Shown piece by piece: positions 26,664 through 36,342 of a stretch of DNA of 64,000 bases. The notes below the pieces were generated by a model, which did not search any database, had not been told where the DNA came from, and was given only the letters and a program-made list of their open reading frames with translations. Source of the DNA: Achromobacter deleyi (GTDB taxonomy: Bacteria > Pseudomonadota > Gammaproteobacteria > Burkholderiales > Burkholderiaceae_B). Position 1 is the stretch's first letter. Every line of letters begins with the position of its first letter. A program made the position numbers and the translations under genes. The stretch lies in NCBI RefSeq assembly GCF_016127315.1, contig NZ_CP065997.1, forward strand, positions 2,480,001-2,544,000. The letters run 5' to 3'.

Positions 26664-28448
26664 TCATGTGGCCTTTACCTCGGGAATGTCGTCGGCTGGC
26701 TCCGAGTAGTTCGCGCCCATCACAGCATCCTTGCATTCAGGGCGCTTGGCCCACTCCGATACCATGCGCCCGCCAGAAGTAGCGTGCAGCATGTCGTTGA
26801 CTTCTTTGGCCCAGATAGCAATCTGCGACATCAGCTCCGGCGATGCAGCTTGTTTGGTCCAGATGCGATCAAGGTCGATGCGTGCACCCAGCTTTTCGGA
26901 GAGCACGGCGATAGTGTAGGAGGTTACGTTCGCTTGGAATGCTTGGAACATCGGCCGCAGCAACTTCTGGGTTTCTCGATACAGTTTGGCTTTGGCTATC
27001 ATTGCCTTGAAGTCGGCCACATTTGGCAACGGCATCTCTTGGCCGTCAATGGGCGAGAGCGCGGCCATGAAGCTGTCGAAGTTCTTCTGCGAACCCCTGC
27101 TCACGATATCCGGCTTGCAGTCCCAGGCGTTGAGGTACTTTGCCAAATCGGTCTTGGTCACGCGGCGGGCCGATGGAATGGCCTCCTTCAGTGCCCTGAG
27201 ACGAGCTGGTGTATTCCCCTCGCGAGTGAGTAGGGTGTTGTAACTTCCTGCGGCGCGCTCGTAGAACCATTGACCCACCCCGTCTGGGCAGTAGACCGAG
27301 CGCGACAGCTTTTCGATCTCTACGTGGAATGGCTTATTGGCTGAGAGGTCCGACTGGCGAACTGCGTTCTGGCTGTTGGCGTAGCGCGAGATGTCGGACA
27401 CCAAAGCTTCCTCCTTGGTGGAGTCCTGTACCTTCATCACGATGATCTTCGCGGGCACGCGGACGTGACCGAGATCCGTCTCAGGATGTTTCTTCTTGGT
27501 GAAATAGAGTGAGGCCGTCGTTTGGCCGCCGTTGACGATTTGCAGCCCTTTGAGCCAGGCGATGCCCTGCTCGCCCTGGGATGTCTTGCCCAAGATCATC
27601 TCATCAGCCACGATCACAATTCCATTGTTGTAGGCCATGAACCGCTCGGGTGCCGAACGTAGCGTCGACTGAATACCGGCGTTGACACTTTTCTTGCTTG
27701 TGACGCTGAGGAAGGATCGGACATTGGCCTCAAGTAGGCGTGCGCCAAACTTCTCATAGAGCAGCCGCAGGGCTTCGCCTGGAACTGCCGTCAACGCGTA
27801 GTCATAGTCATCGTTTTCGCCTGGTACATAGACGCAGGGCAGGGAAGATCCTGACACCTCATTGAAGTCAACAACCAGTTCGTCGCGCGGCTTTCCCTCG
27901 GACGTGTGCCTATGCAGCCGCTCGATGTCCATCACTTCCAGGCGCACGGCCTTGCCACCAATGTCACGTGTCTTGAAACTCTTGGATTTGGCCACACGGT
28001 CCGTTATTACGTAGACGCGGATCTGTTCAAGGTCATTAAAGACAGTCTGCAGCGTCTCGGCCAATGAGCGCACGTCGCTGGATGGATCGAGCCTTTTGGC
28101 CATCTTCCCTTCGGCGCAAAGTGTCAGAAAACGCAGGCAGCGCTCGGCAGCTAACTTGGCTTCGGAATCTGCGATGGGTGTGAGCTCATCGACGCCGGCA
28201 TACAGGCTCACGAATAGGTCCAGCTGGTCGCTGTCTTCGGAAATGGAGTAGCCACTGAGCCGCAGGATTGCATTGCTCACAGTGCCTTCGAAGTGACACT
28301 CGACGGGTTCGAAGGTCATGCCGATCTCCGACATGTGTTCCATGACAATGCCGGCGAAGACCAGTTCCTCGTAGAGCGCGCCATCGCGCAATTGAGATTT
28401 CACTTCGGACTGCGTCTCGCGCAGGAAGTCCAGCAAAGTAGAATTCAT
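26664..28448 (-). CDS. AIPR-family (abortive infection phage resistance) protein
   Basis: 594-residue protein with the AIPR domain, a family first linked to abortive phage infection and often found beside restriction-type genes. The family core is visible at about residues 240-320: LLEANVRSFLSVTSKKSVNA, then a Pro-Glu-Arg-Phe-x-Ala-Tyr-Asn-Asn-Gly-Ile segment and LQIVNGGQTTASLYF. The N-terminal third contains RVYVITDR and a nuclease-like layout, but I cannot point to a proven catalytic triad. Its ATG overlaps the PD-(D/E)XK stop (ATGA), so it is translationally coupled. Molecular activity is uncertain. Confidence 0.9.
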   Translation of the reverse strand: MNSTLLDFLRETQSEVKSQLRDGALYEELVFAGIVMEHMSEIGMTFEPVECHFEGTVSNAILRLSGYSISEDSDQLDLFVSLYAGVDELTPIADSEAKLAAERCLRFLTLCAEGKMAKRLDPSSDVRSLAETLQTVFNDLEQIRVYVITDRVAKSKSFKTRDIGGKAVRLEVMDIERLHRHTSEGKPRDELVVDFNEVSGSSLPCVYVPGENDDYDYALTAVPGEALRLLYEKFGARLLEANVRSFLSVTSKKSVNAGIQSTLRSAPERFMAYNNGIVIVADEMILGKTSQGEQGIAWLKGLQIVNGGQTTASLYFTKKKHPETDLGHVRVPAKIIVMKVQDSTKEEALVSDISRYANSQNAVRQSDLSANKPFHVEIEKLSRSVYCPDGVGQWFYERAAGSYNTLLTREGNTPARLRALKEAIPSARRVTKTDLAKYLNAWDCKPDIVSRGSQKNFDSFMAALSPIDGQEMPLPNVADFKAMIAKAKLYRETQKLLRPMFQAFQANVTSYTIAVLSEKLGARIDLDRIWTKQAASPELMSQIAIWAKEVNDMLHATSGGRMVSEWAKRPECKDAVMGANYSEPADDIPEVKAT

Positions 28449-29455
28449 ATCGCTCTCAATCTCTTCAATGCATCAGCGGCCGGGATACTCGATCCCGCGA
28501 CCTTGCCGAGGTCAATCTCGTAGGCGACTCTAGCAATACCCAGTGGTACGCTGTCCGGCGTGAGGCGGGGGAATCCGTCCTTCACCTCGATGACGAGAAT
28601 GTTGACCAGCGTGAATCGGCGGATATAGTTGTCCGCGTGGGCGTCAAAGTAGCCGGCGGCAATCAGCCGCTCGCTCAACAGACGAATGGCCTCGGCTTCG
28701 CCCGCGGCGACATCGCGCATCTCCGCCACTAGTTCCGGCAGACTCTGCCCGGTTTCACTTTGGTGCAGACGCGTGCCGGCGAGGAACAGCGGCTGGCGCG
28801 CGGAGTCATCGAGCTGTTCGAGCGAGCCGATTTTGGCGGGGAATCCCGCGGCCGAAATAGTGGCCTTGACCTCCAAAGCCCCGGTGCCGATCTCGAAGTC
28901 TTGGATGCCATCGAGCGGACCAACCCACGATTCGATGGCGGAGATCACCGGCACGCCCGCGTCGATGATTGTCCGAAGCAGCGTGAGCTCTCCCACCAAG
29001 CCGATCTCAGCCTCAGGGCTTAGCGACTGCGAACCCTTGCGCATGAACTCTTGCCATGCGCCAACCCGACCGAGAAACACTTGCAGTAGCTTCCTTTCGG
29101 TTGCTCCGGCCGAGGCTGCCTCGTCCAGCGTTCCCACCACGTCGCAAACCATGGCGGCAAAGAGTTCAGCGCTGCCGGCGGTCCGCCTCGTCAGCGCGAG
29201 GCGTAGCTGGTGGATGCCGTCGGAATCCGCGCGCTCAACGCTGAATCCCTGGCCTTCGGGCAGCTTTTCAGCCGGCGTCAGTCGGGCAGAGGGGAAGCCA
29301 AGCAGAATCGCTTCGGCGTTGTCAGGCGAGCGTCGACCCGCTTGCACATCGACGGGGCCGGCTGGCGGCAGCACGATGGCTTGCCAACCTGGTGTGGGGT
29401 CATCAGCGGACAGCGATAGCCACGCGAGCAGGAACTCTTCATTCGGACGGGCCAT
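28445..29455 (-). CDS. PD-(D/E)XK-motif nuclease-like protein (DUF4420 type)
   Basis: 336 residues. A PD-(D/E)XK-type active site is visible: Glu156 in GLVGELTLLR, Asp186 in GIQDFEIG and Glu195-x-Lys197 in ALEVKATIS, the normal order and spacing. The C-terminal half is probably a DNA- or partner-binding region. ATG 29455 (MARPNEEFLLAWLSL) lies 17 bp inside the end of the Z1 gene; the longer in-frame reading would start further inside it. It is always expected with Z1 and GHKL ATPase genes in systems of this kind, where it supplies the nuclease. Substrate not known. Confidence 0.85.
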   Translation of the reverse strand: MARPNEEFLLAWLSLSADDPTPGWQAIVLPPAGPVDVQAGRRSPDNAEAILLGFPSARLTPAEKLPEGQGFSVERADSDGIHQLRLALTRRTAGSAELFAAMVCDVVGTLDEAASAGATERKLLQVFLGRVGAWQEFMRKGSQSLSPEAEIGLVGELTLLRTIIDAGVPVISAIESWVGPLDGIQDFEIGTGALEVKATISAAGFPAKIGSLEQLDDSARQPLFLAGTRLHQSETGQSLPELVAEMRDVAAGEAEAIRLLSERLIAAGYFDAHADNYIRRFTLVNILVIEVKDGFPRLTPDSVPLGIARVAYEIDLGKVAGSSIPAADALKRLRAI

Positions 29456-32342
29456 ATTCCTGAAGCCAGTAGAGGTGGTTGACTTCGTATTCCACGCTGA
29501 TAGCGTTGTCGCTTGCAGGGAACGCGATGGCAAAGGCCATGATGGGTTTATCCCAATCGGGGACGATTAAACGTTCGGGAGTCGTGCTCTTGTCTTTGTA
29601 GATGTAGGGTGTGAGAGGATAGAGCAGTAGCAGTCCGCGATCCGCTTCGCCGCCGAGCTTACCGCGCGTTTTTCGGATGCCTTTGCCGCTTGGGAAGGTC
29701 GATGGATTGCTTGGCTCGCGCTTGGATGCTGCTCTGGTGCGAGCCAATGCGTCTCGCCAGGCATCATCGTTAAGGTCGATGCCCTCATCCTTCGGATCGG
29801 TGAGGACGCCGATCGCGAAGAGCTTCGGATCGATCTTCTCCTGGTCGTCAGGGTCCTCGGTCTTACGTATCGAATAGGTCGTCGAAGGTTTGCCACCGGG
29901 GAAGGTGTGTGGTTCGCCCGAGCCCTGGCCACCGGCGAGCAGGGCAACGCTCCACTTGGTGAGCTGCCCGATATCGACCATCTTGATGATGAACTCCGAG
30001 AGTAGTGCGGATTTCGCGCTGCTAGCGTTCGGATGCGTCGCGTAAGCCCCCAGGAACGTAAGCACCTTGGATGCATCCACATCTCTCCAAAGGCGAGCGC
30101 CAGGCCAGGAGTCTGGGTCGCCATCTCGGCCGTATTTTGGATCAGGGAGCCAGTTGTCGCCGAGGGATGCGATCAAGGCGTCGGTGGCTTCCAGGTTTTG
30201 CTGTTGGATCGCCGCATCCCGATGGAAGAGGATGGTCTGAGGTCGTGTTCCACTGTAGCTGAGCGAGAGGGTCTGCGCGTTTCGCATTTTCAACCGGGAG
30301 GTGACAGTAAGTACCTCGTGCGACATAACTTTGAGGCCGTACTGTTCTGGCGTCAACTTGGCATCGGCCATGAAGTCGAACTCATCCCGCAGCTCCTCCG
30401 ATGCATCGGCAATGTGGGCGAACCATCTCACCAAGTCGGGGGACGTGTAGAGACGGCATAGGTCCAGGTAGCCAGGGCGGTAGCCAAACCAGCGACCCAT
30501 CTGCATGAGAGTGTCATACATCTTGGTGGTACGGACGAAGTAGCTCACGCACAGCCCTTCCAACGTCAGGCCACGAGCCAGCTTGTCTCCGCCAACCGCA
30601 ATTACTTTGAGGGCAGAACCCGGAGTTGCATAGTCGAGCGCGTCTTTCGCGGTGCCATTGATCGACCGGACCTCAATATCATCGAGCACGTCGGGCAAGG
30701 CCTTAAGGACATCGTTCCAACTGGGCATCGCCGGCGGACGTTCGTCCGGCGGCGAAAGTTCAGCGACTTGGTCCCGGATGGGGAGGAAGTCCTTCTCCCA
30801 GAGCTCGCGCAACTGATTGAGCAATACGTCGGCATCGATTCCGCGCGTAATCTTCTGCCGCATGCGACGGACAGCCTCTTCAACCTGTTCGCGCACATGG
30901 GTCTGCACGTCAATGAGCCGTGTAACGTGGATAAGCATTGAACTGTGCTGGTCCCCTTGGCCGCGCAGGTCTCGCACGGCGCAAGCAAGGACGAATCCAC
31001 AGATAGCCTCGTGCAACGAAGGAGGGATGATCTTCTGGCCGTTGTAGGTCGGCACATGGGTCTTCTTGTGCTTAGGTGGCATCCAGCCTGAATCAGCCTT
31101 GGGGTCGTAGTGGTCCGCGATGTTCCGCGAGAGCGGCAGCGCGCCCGTGCGCCCATCTTTGGTCATCTTGCCGAACATGCGGGTTGGGCCTACATAGTTG
31201 GAGGGCGCGGCAAGGTTGATGATAAAGGCCCGTGGGAAAAGGTCGGGTCCCTCTTTGGTTGTCGTGCCCTTGTGATGAATGAAGATGTTGGCAAATGGAG
31301 TGGCGGTGTAGCCGACATAGGCCTTGCGGGTAAAGGCGTGCAGCACTTGCCGGATCAGGCTGTTAATTGTCTTCGGCTGATGCTCTTCATCTGGCGTCCC
31401 GTCGTCATTGAACATCTGTTCGCCCGTGTCGACCGATGCATGGTCTGCCTCGTCGTCAATCACGAGAAGCGGTAGCTTGGTCACGAGCTTACGGCCGTCG
31501 ACTGAGTCAGTGCTGTCGGCCACGCGCGTCCGGATCCAGTTTAGCAACTCCGTGAGGACGGTTTTCTGCTTCTTGACCACGAAAAGCCAGGGCCGCTCTT
31601 CGGGCGAGATGCCGTGGAAGTGTTTGGCGATGGCCTTGTTGAAGTCACCATTCTCTGCTCGAGTGGTCGCGGAGTTGGTCTTCAAATCCTCGCCGAATTC
31701 GGCTACGCCGATGGGCATGCCAGGATCTCGGTCGACGGTCGTCTCGTAGCCCAGGAAGCTTTCCTCAAGCCGCATCTGGGTTTGCGATCTCAGGTTGTTA
31801 TGCATGCCTGCAAGCACGATTATGATTTTGTAGCCGGCGTCAGCGGCCTTGCAGATGAGGCCTGAGTAGTTACTGGTCTTGCCTGACTGCACATGGCCGA
31901 CAACGAGCCCGCGGCGGTCCCAGTCGTCGGAGCGTTGTGGATCTTCTAGCAGACCAAGAATTTCATCCGTGGCTCCATTGAGCTCTTCGACCACAGAGTC
32001 GGAGAGCTTGGCTTCGAGGAAGTCTCGGTAGCGACGCCAGTAGTGCCAATCGCGCTTGCGAGCGGCTGAGAGCCAGTCGAAGTGGTTCGTATTGTCCTTG
32101 AGCGTGGTGGCCTTGCCGATCCGATGGCTGAATCGCTGGATCAGAGCGATGACAGCCTTGTTTTGGTCAACGGCGTCCGGTGAAGCGCCCGCGAAGATAG
32201 TGGCAGCCAACTGTACCTTCTCGGCAATGAAGGCCGGAGTGATCATGGATGGATCTTTCTCCGCCTTGATCAGTCGCTGCGCAGTGGCAATGACATTTTC
32301 CAACAATTCAGCCTGAGCGGCTGTCGCTTCTGCTGCGGTCAT
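29439..32342 (-). CDS. Z1-domain superfamily II-like ATPase
   Basis: 967-residue ATPase of the Z1 family, distant helicase-like motors in restriction-type loci. Walker A VVGHVQSGKTSNYSGLI (~147-163), Walker B LLVIDDEADHAS (~292-303), motif III-like GYTATPFANIFI (~343-354) and a motif VI-like region around residues 600-640 (KLARGLTLEGLCVSYFVRTT, then GRWFGYRPGYLDLCRLY). Its ATG overlaps the GHKL ATPase stop (ATGA) and its 3' end overlaps the PD-(D/E)XK gene. Likely translocates on or remodels DNA for the nuclease; direct function is inference. Confidence 0.92.
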   Translation of the reverse strand: MTAAEATAAQAELLENVIATAQRLIKAEKDPSMITPAFIAEKVQLAATIFAGASPDAVDQNKAVIALIQRFSHRIGKATTLKDNTNHFDWLSAARKRDWHYWRRYRDFLEAKLSDSVVEELNGATDEILGLLEDPQRSDDWDRRGLVVGHVQSGKTSNYSGLICKAADAGYKIIIVLAGMHNNLRSQTQMRLEESFLGYETTVDRDPGMPIGVAEFGEDLKTNSATTRAENGDFNKAIAKHFHGISPEERPWLFVVKKQKTVLTELLNWIRTRVADSTDSVDGRKLVTKLPLLVIDDEADHASVDTGEQMFNDDGTPDEEHQPKTINSLIRQVLHAFTRKAYVGYTATPFANIFIHHKGTTTKEGPDLFPRAFIINLAAPSNYVGPTRMFGKMTKDGRTGALPLSRNIADHYDPKADSGWMPPKHKKTHVPTYNGQKIIPPSLHEAICGFVLACAVRDLRGQGDQHSSMLIHVTRLIDVQTHVREQVEEAVRRMRQKITRGIDADVLLNQLRELWEKDFLPIRDQVAELSPPDERPPAMPSWNDVLKALPDVLDDIEVRSINGTAKDALDYATPGSALKVIAVGGDKLARGLTLEGLCVSYFVRTTKMYDTLMQMGRWFGYRPGYLDLCRLYTSPDLVRWFAHIADASEELRDEFDFMADAKLTPEQYGLKVMSHEVLTVTSRLKMRNAQTLSLSYSGTRPQTILFHRDAAIQQQNLEATDALIASLGDNWLPDPKYGRDGDPDSWPGARLWRDVDASKVLTFLGAYATHPNASSAKSALLSEFIIKMVDIGQLTKWSVALLAGGQGSGEPHTFPGGKPSTTYSIRKTEDPDDQEKIDPKLFAIGVLTDPKDEGIDLNDDAWRDALARTRAASKREPSNPSTFPSGKGIRKTRGKLGGEADRGLLLLYPLTPYIYKDKSTTPERLIVPDWDKPIMAFAIAFPASDNAISVEYEVNHLYWLQEYGPSE

Positions 32343-33832
32343 TGATTCCTCCCTAGTGTTGCGACCAGCGTCGGATATTTCTGAAATGGTTCGGTCCTCA
32401 GCATCGACCTCCGGGCCTCCTCTTCGCTCAGGCCTTTACGTTCGATCAGGTCATTGAAGAGTACGGTTGCAACCTCGATGACGGTAGCAGTCGGTTCGCC
32501 CTCGAAGTCCGTGCGTGGCGTTTCCTTGTTCTCTGCAGTGTCAAGCCAGATGCGTTGGATTGGAACGGTCTCTTCGATCACGCGTAGCATGGCCCTCACT
32601 AGTGGCTGCAGATCTCTGGAGCGTTCCAAGACAGCAGTAACTGACGGGTGCGAATCGTCGATGCGGTAGCGCATGCCAGCTTTAAGTCGTTCGACCCGCC
32701 AAGCTTGCCCGATAGGTTGATTGCCTGCAGCAGGAGTCGGCGCCCCGCGGAACGCGAAGACGCGACGGGCGCGATCGCGCGTATTCTCGGCGAGAGCCAT
32801 CAACCAGGGGCGCAGTGAAACAGGCGGCCGTGCTGTCGACTTGCGGACATCGATCTTCCAGTCGGCGTCGGCAGTATTGGGGATGTCCAGCCGAATGCGC
32901 GCTAGGCGATATACTTCCTCGCGATTCCAGGCCTTCGGCCTGCCAAGTCCAAGCCAACCGCCAGTCACCAGCAGCCGTTCGTTGCGATAAACGTAGAAAC
33001 CTTGCTGCGCAGTCCAGCCAGCCGATCCGGCGTTCTCTTCGAACTCATCAGTGCTCAGCTGGTCGCGGTGGGGCAGAACGTGGCACTGAGCGAGAACCAA
33101 TCCGCTGTCGGTGCGCTGTTGAGCGACAGGCGAGGCCCACGGCTTAGCTGAGTGTCCCGTCATGAATGGATCCCAAGGTTCGACGGGGCGGTTGTTGATC
33201 AGCAGCTTGATTCGCGCGCGAGGTCCTTGCAGTAGGCGATGAAAGACCATGGCCAGATGCGACTCGACGCCGTCGATGAGGTCGCCAAAATTGTCAGCGG
33301 TGTAGCCGGCAGTGACGATGCGGTCGAGCCTCTCCCAGAGCACCAGCGTCCCGGCCGCTTTGCCGTCGAGGCTGGCGAGATGTTGCTGAGAGCCGTCGGC
33401 TGGGCCCTCGAAGAGCAGCCAATCGCTGTTCGGGTCGGACGCGAGCTCGTCGAGATCCCATCGCAGGCAGCTCCGCCTCTTATCTTTTACGCTGGCGACT
33501 GTCAGCCGCCGGCACTGTGAAAGAGACGCGGTCTTCAAGCCCATGCCGAAGCGCCCCAGGTCATGGGCCTCGCGCTTGGTCAAAGGGCTCCTGTCGCCGA
33601 GCCTCATCGCACTTTCGAGTCCTGGGTCGTCCATGCCACAACCGTCGTCCAAGATAAGCACGCGGCTGTCGAGGCTATCCCACTGGAAGTCGATGCGCAC
33701 CTCGCTCGCTCCGGCGGAGATGCTGTTGTCGACGATGTCGGCCAGGGCTGTTGCCGTCGAGTAACCCAACCCCCGCATGGATTCAAGCATGGCGGTTGCG
33801 CGGGGCGGAGCTTTGCGCGTTTTCACTATCAT
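32339..33832 (-). CDS. GHKL (MutL/MORC-like) ATPase
   Basis: 497-residue GHKL-fold ATPase of the prokaryotic MORC/MutL-like group. N-box LADIVDNSISAGASEVRI (Asn36), G1 box LILDDGCGMDDP (62-69), G2 box GRFGMGLKTASLSQ (93-106). A MutL-like transducer region follows with KLLINNRPVEPWDPF. No MutL endonuclease motif is visible, so it probably acts as an ATP-driven clamp or switch. ATG 33832 forms ATGA with the sigma-gene stop; longer in-frame starts would lie within the sigma gene. Coupled also to Z1 downstream. Confidence 0.92.
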   Translation of the reverse strand: MIVKTRKAPPRATAMLESMRGLGYSTATALADIVDNSISAGASEVRIDFQWDSLDSRVLILDDGCGMDDPGLESAMRLGDRSPLTKREAHDLGRFGMGLKTASLSQCRRLTVASVKDKRRSCLRWDLDELASDPNSDWLLFEGPADGSQQHLASLDGKAAGTLVLWERLDRIVTAGYTADNFGDLIDGVESHLAMVFHRLLQGPRARIKLLINNRPVEPWDPFMTGHSAKPWASPVAQQRTDSGLVLAQCHVLPHRDQLSTDEFEENAGSAGWTAQQGFYVYRNERLLVTGGWLGLGRPKAWNREEVYRLARIRLDIPNTADADWKIDVRKSTARPPVSLRPWLMALAENTRDRARRVFAFRGAPTPAAGNQPIGQAWRVERLKAGMRYRIDDSHPSVTAVLERSRDLQPLVRAMLRVIEETVPIQRIWLDTAENKETPRTDFEGEPTATVIEVATVLFNDLIERKGLSEEEARRSMLRTEPFQKYPTLVATLGRNQ

Positions 33833-36342
33833 TTCCAATAGCCCTTCCCAGGCCAATACTCGAAACCTAATCCCAAGAGTTTGCGCGCAAGCCTTCGATG
33901 CTGGTGGTCGGGAGTAGCCACCAGCTTCACCCAGATGCCGCCGGAGACGGCCTCCCGCCCGTCTTCGACCGGCACGTTGAGCGTGGCAGCCTGCGCGAGT
34001 ACTTGGCCCAGGGCTAGAGACTTAGAGGAGCCGTTCCGTTGAGTTGACTTGCTAGGCGGCGCAGTTTCCGCAATGCAGGGGGTGTCGGCTTCGGGGGGGG
34101 CTCGTTCTTGAGAGACGAAGATGTGTTCCTTGCGCTTCAGGCCCAAAGCTAGTCGTGCGAGGGGTTCTGTCCGAGCCGAATGCCGGAGCTTCCTGAGCGC
34201 CTTGCCTTCGATTTGCCGGATCCGCTCTCGCGTCAAATCGAAGCACGTGCCGATCTCGTCTAGTGTGAGTGTCTCTTGAACCCCAATGCCGAATCGCATC
34301 CGCAAGACCAGCTCTTCCTTGCGGCCCTTCGTCGAGAGAGACGAGACGAAGCGGTCTAGCACTCGATTCAGTTGCATCTCGTTGACAACGTCCGCTGGAT
34401 CGGGCACCGAATAGATGTCGATGGCTTTCATGTCGTCGGTGAGCAGCTCATCGATGTAGGAGACGTCGAGCGCGATACGCTGCAGCGCCGCAAGCTTGTG
34501 ATGCGACATTTCCATGCGTTCGGCCAGTTCGTCGAGGGTCGGTCTACGGTTGGTGGGTGTTTCGAAGGTCCGGGTGATGCGCTCCATGCGCTGGATCTTC
34601 TCGTGGATGTGAACCGGGATTCGGATGGTCCTGACTTTGTCGGCGATATGGCGGCCGATCTGTTGCCGGATCCACCACGTGGCGTAAGTCGAGAAGCGAT
34701 AGCCGCGGCGCCAGTCGTAGCGGTCCACGGCTTTAAGCAGCCCGATGTTTCCCTCCTGTGCCAAGTCGTCCAACGGCTCTCCGCTGTACAGATATTTTTT
34801 GGCTTGAAAGAAGGCCAGCTTCAGGTTGGCCGTTGTCATCCGATCGCGAGCCTTTCGGAAGTTGGTCATGGCGCGCTGGAATCCATGGCAGGGAGCGATT
34901 TGATACGGGGCATCAATCAGCTCCAGCAAGAAGCGACGATTGAGGCGCAGGGCCGCAAGCGCCTGGCGGATCTCATGCGGTGGTGTCCGGGGTGCTACGT
35001 TTGCCTCAATCAAGGCGGCCAGTCGCTGGAGCGCGTCGGCAAAAGTGGCTTTGCCAGGGTTTACAGCTGTTTCTTGCCCTAGCTCATCGGCCTCGGCCGT
35101 GGCATTTTCCGGCTCCGCGGCCACGAGCATGCTCGTTTCCAAGTTTTCGTCTGAGGCCGGCTCCGGATCTACTTCGGCCCCGCCGACCCAGATCGAAGAG
35201 AGTTGGCGCGATCCTTTGATAGCCTCGGCGCCTGCGGCAAGCGTTTGCGAGATGCCATCCGGCCATCCGGCAAGTTCATCAAGTGCGTCATCGAGGGCCG
35301 CTTCCATGTCTTTGGCGAGCTGAATTTCCTCGTCAGCTGTGAGCAGGGGCAGGCGTTGAAAGTCGCGCTGATACATTTGCAGCGGCTCATGGCGAGATGA
35401 CGCGGCGCGGTCGATTGCGACCAGGACCTCGTCAAGGATGATCTCTTCATCGGGCGTTTCTTCGGGATCGATGAATACCTCAAAGCTCTCGTCGACGTTC
35501 GAGTATTCAAATCGCTCGTCGACCTCGGCACCAAGGTCGTTGATAACCATGGTCAAGTAGGCTTCGGCCCAGGAATTGACCGACCGGTCGTCGTTAGTCG
35601 ACTGGTTTTGAACATCCAGGCCTGGTACGCTGCCTTCGCGAATTGCTCGCAGGAGCAGGCGCCTGAGTTGCGCGCGGCCTTCGGCGTCATCCACTCGGGT
35701 CAGCGGCAGTGCCAATGCGGGCAGGTAAGCGTCGATGTCATTCCACTCGGCCGAGGAATCGATTGGCTCATGAGCGGTGATTGCTGTCTGGACTGTGCTG
35801 GCCGAAATCAGGACGGTCAGGTTGGCAACGGGTTTTGTAGGTTCCTCTTCGACTTCCCAACCGGAGAGGTCGAACTCTCTATCGTCTATCTCGTCGACCG
35901 CAACTTCGGGAGCAACTTTCTCGGCCTCAACTGGCGTGGACTCCAGGGCGATGACCTCAATGGGGGAGGAGAACTCAGCGGCGGTACCCGGCGACGGATA
36001 GGTTTGGGTGTCGGAAGACGGAAGGGGAGGGATCGGTGTGCGAGCGACGTCGAGGATTGCTGCGGTGGCTTCAGCTCCTGCAGCGACGGCGATCTCAAAA
36101 GCGGTCCTGCCAGAAGGGTCGAGCAAACCCTGGTCGGCACCCGCGGACAGCAGCAGCTTGCAGATATTCGGCTTGTTGCGAGAGGCGGATAACATGAGGG
36201 GAGTCAAACCACGGGCGTCGCGGGCGTTCAGGTCGTCGCCCCGCTCGATGTGTATTTGAACTGCGCTCTCGACGCCGGCTATCACGGCCAGCCGTAGGAA
36301 CTGGCTTAAGGGGCGGCTACTGGCGATGTACGCTTCGTTCAT
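33829..36342 (-). CDS. Ankyrin-repeat / sigma-70 fusion protein heading the defence operon
   Basis: 837 residues. Residues ~12-100 are ankyrin repeats (DLNARDARGLTPLMLSAS, KLLLSAGADQGLLDPSGRTA). Residues ~105-300 are acidic, low-complexity linker with one helical patch (~200-275). Residues ~303-355 resemble sigma region 1.2. Residues ~505-585 are region 2 of a primary-type sigma (LDDLAQEGNIGLLKAVDRYD, FSTYATWWIRQQIGRHIADK, VRTIRIPVHI), then region 3 (~585-630) and region 4 (~672-722, TLTLDEIGTCFDLTRERIRQ, IEGKALRKLR). A ~50-residue C-terminal unit (788-837) is not sigma-like. Region 4.2 DNA contacts are conserved; in 2.4 the residue equivalent to E. coli Thr440 is Gly563. The stop overlaps the GHKL ATPase start (ATGA). 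Family sigma factors are ~610 residues. Role in transcribing phage-response or island genes is inference. Confidence 0.9.
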   Translation of the reverse strand: MNEAYIASSRPLSQFLRLAVIAGVESAVQIHIERGDDLNARDARGLTPLMLSASRNKPNICKLLLSAGADQGLLDPSGRTAFEIAVAAGAEATAAILDVARTPIPPLPSSDTQTYPSPGTAAEFSSPIEVIALESTPVEAEKVAPEVAVDEIDDREFDLSGWEVEEEPTKPVANLTVLISASTVQTAITAHEPIDSSAEWNDIDAYLPALALPLTRVDDAEGRAQLRRLLLRAIREGSVPGLDVQNQSTNDDRSVNSWAEAYLTMVINDLGAEVDERFEYSNVDESFEVFIDPEETPDEEIILDEVLVAIDRAASSRHEPLQMYQRDFQRLPLLTADEEIQLAKDMEAALDDALDELAGWPDGISQTLAAGAEAIKGSRQLSSIWVGGAEVDPEPASDENLETSMLVAAEPENATAEADELGQETAVNPGKATFADALQRLAALIEANVAPRTPPHEIRQALAALRLNRRFLLELIDAPYQIAPCHGFQRAMTNFRKARDRMTTANLKLAFFQAKKYLYSGEPLDDLAQEGNIGLLKAVDRYDWRRGYRFSTYATWWIRQQIGRHIADKVRTIRIPVHIHEKIQRMERITRTFETPTNRRPTLDELAERMEMSHHKLAALQRIALDVSYIDELLTDDMKAIDIYSVPDPADVVNEMQLNRVLDRFVSSLSTKGRKEELVLRMRFGIGVQETLTLDEIGTCFDLTRERIRQIEGKALRKLRHSARTEPLARLALGLKRKEHIFVSQERAPPEADTPCIAETAPPSKSTQRNGSSKSLALGQVLAQAATLNVPVEDGREAVSGGIWVKLVATPDHQHRRLARKLLGLGFEYWPGKGYWK

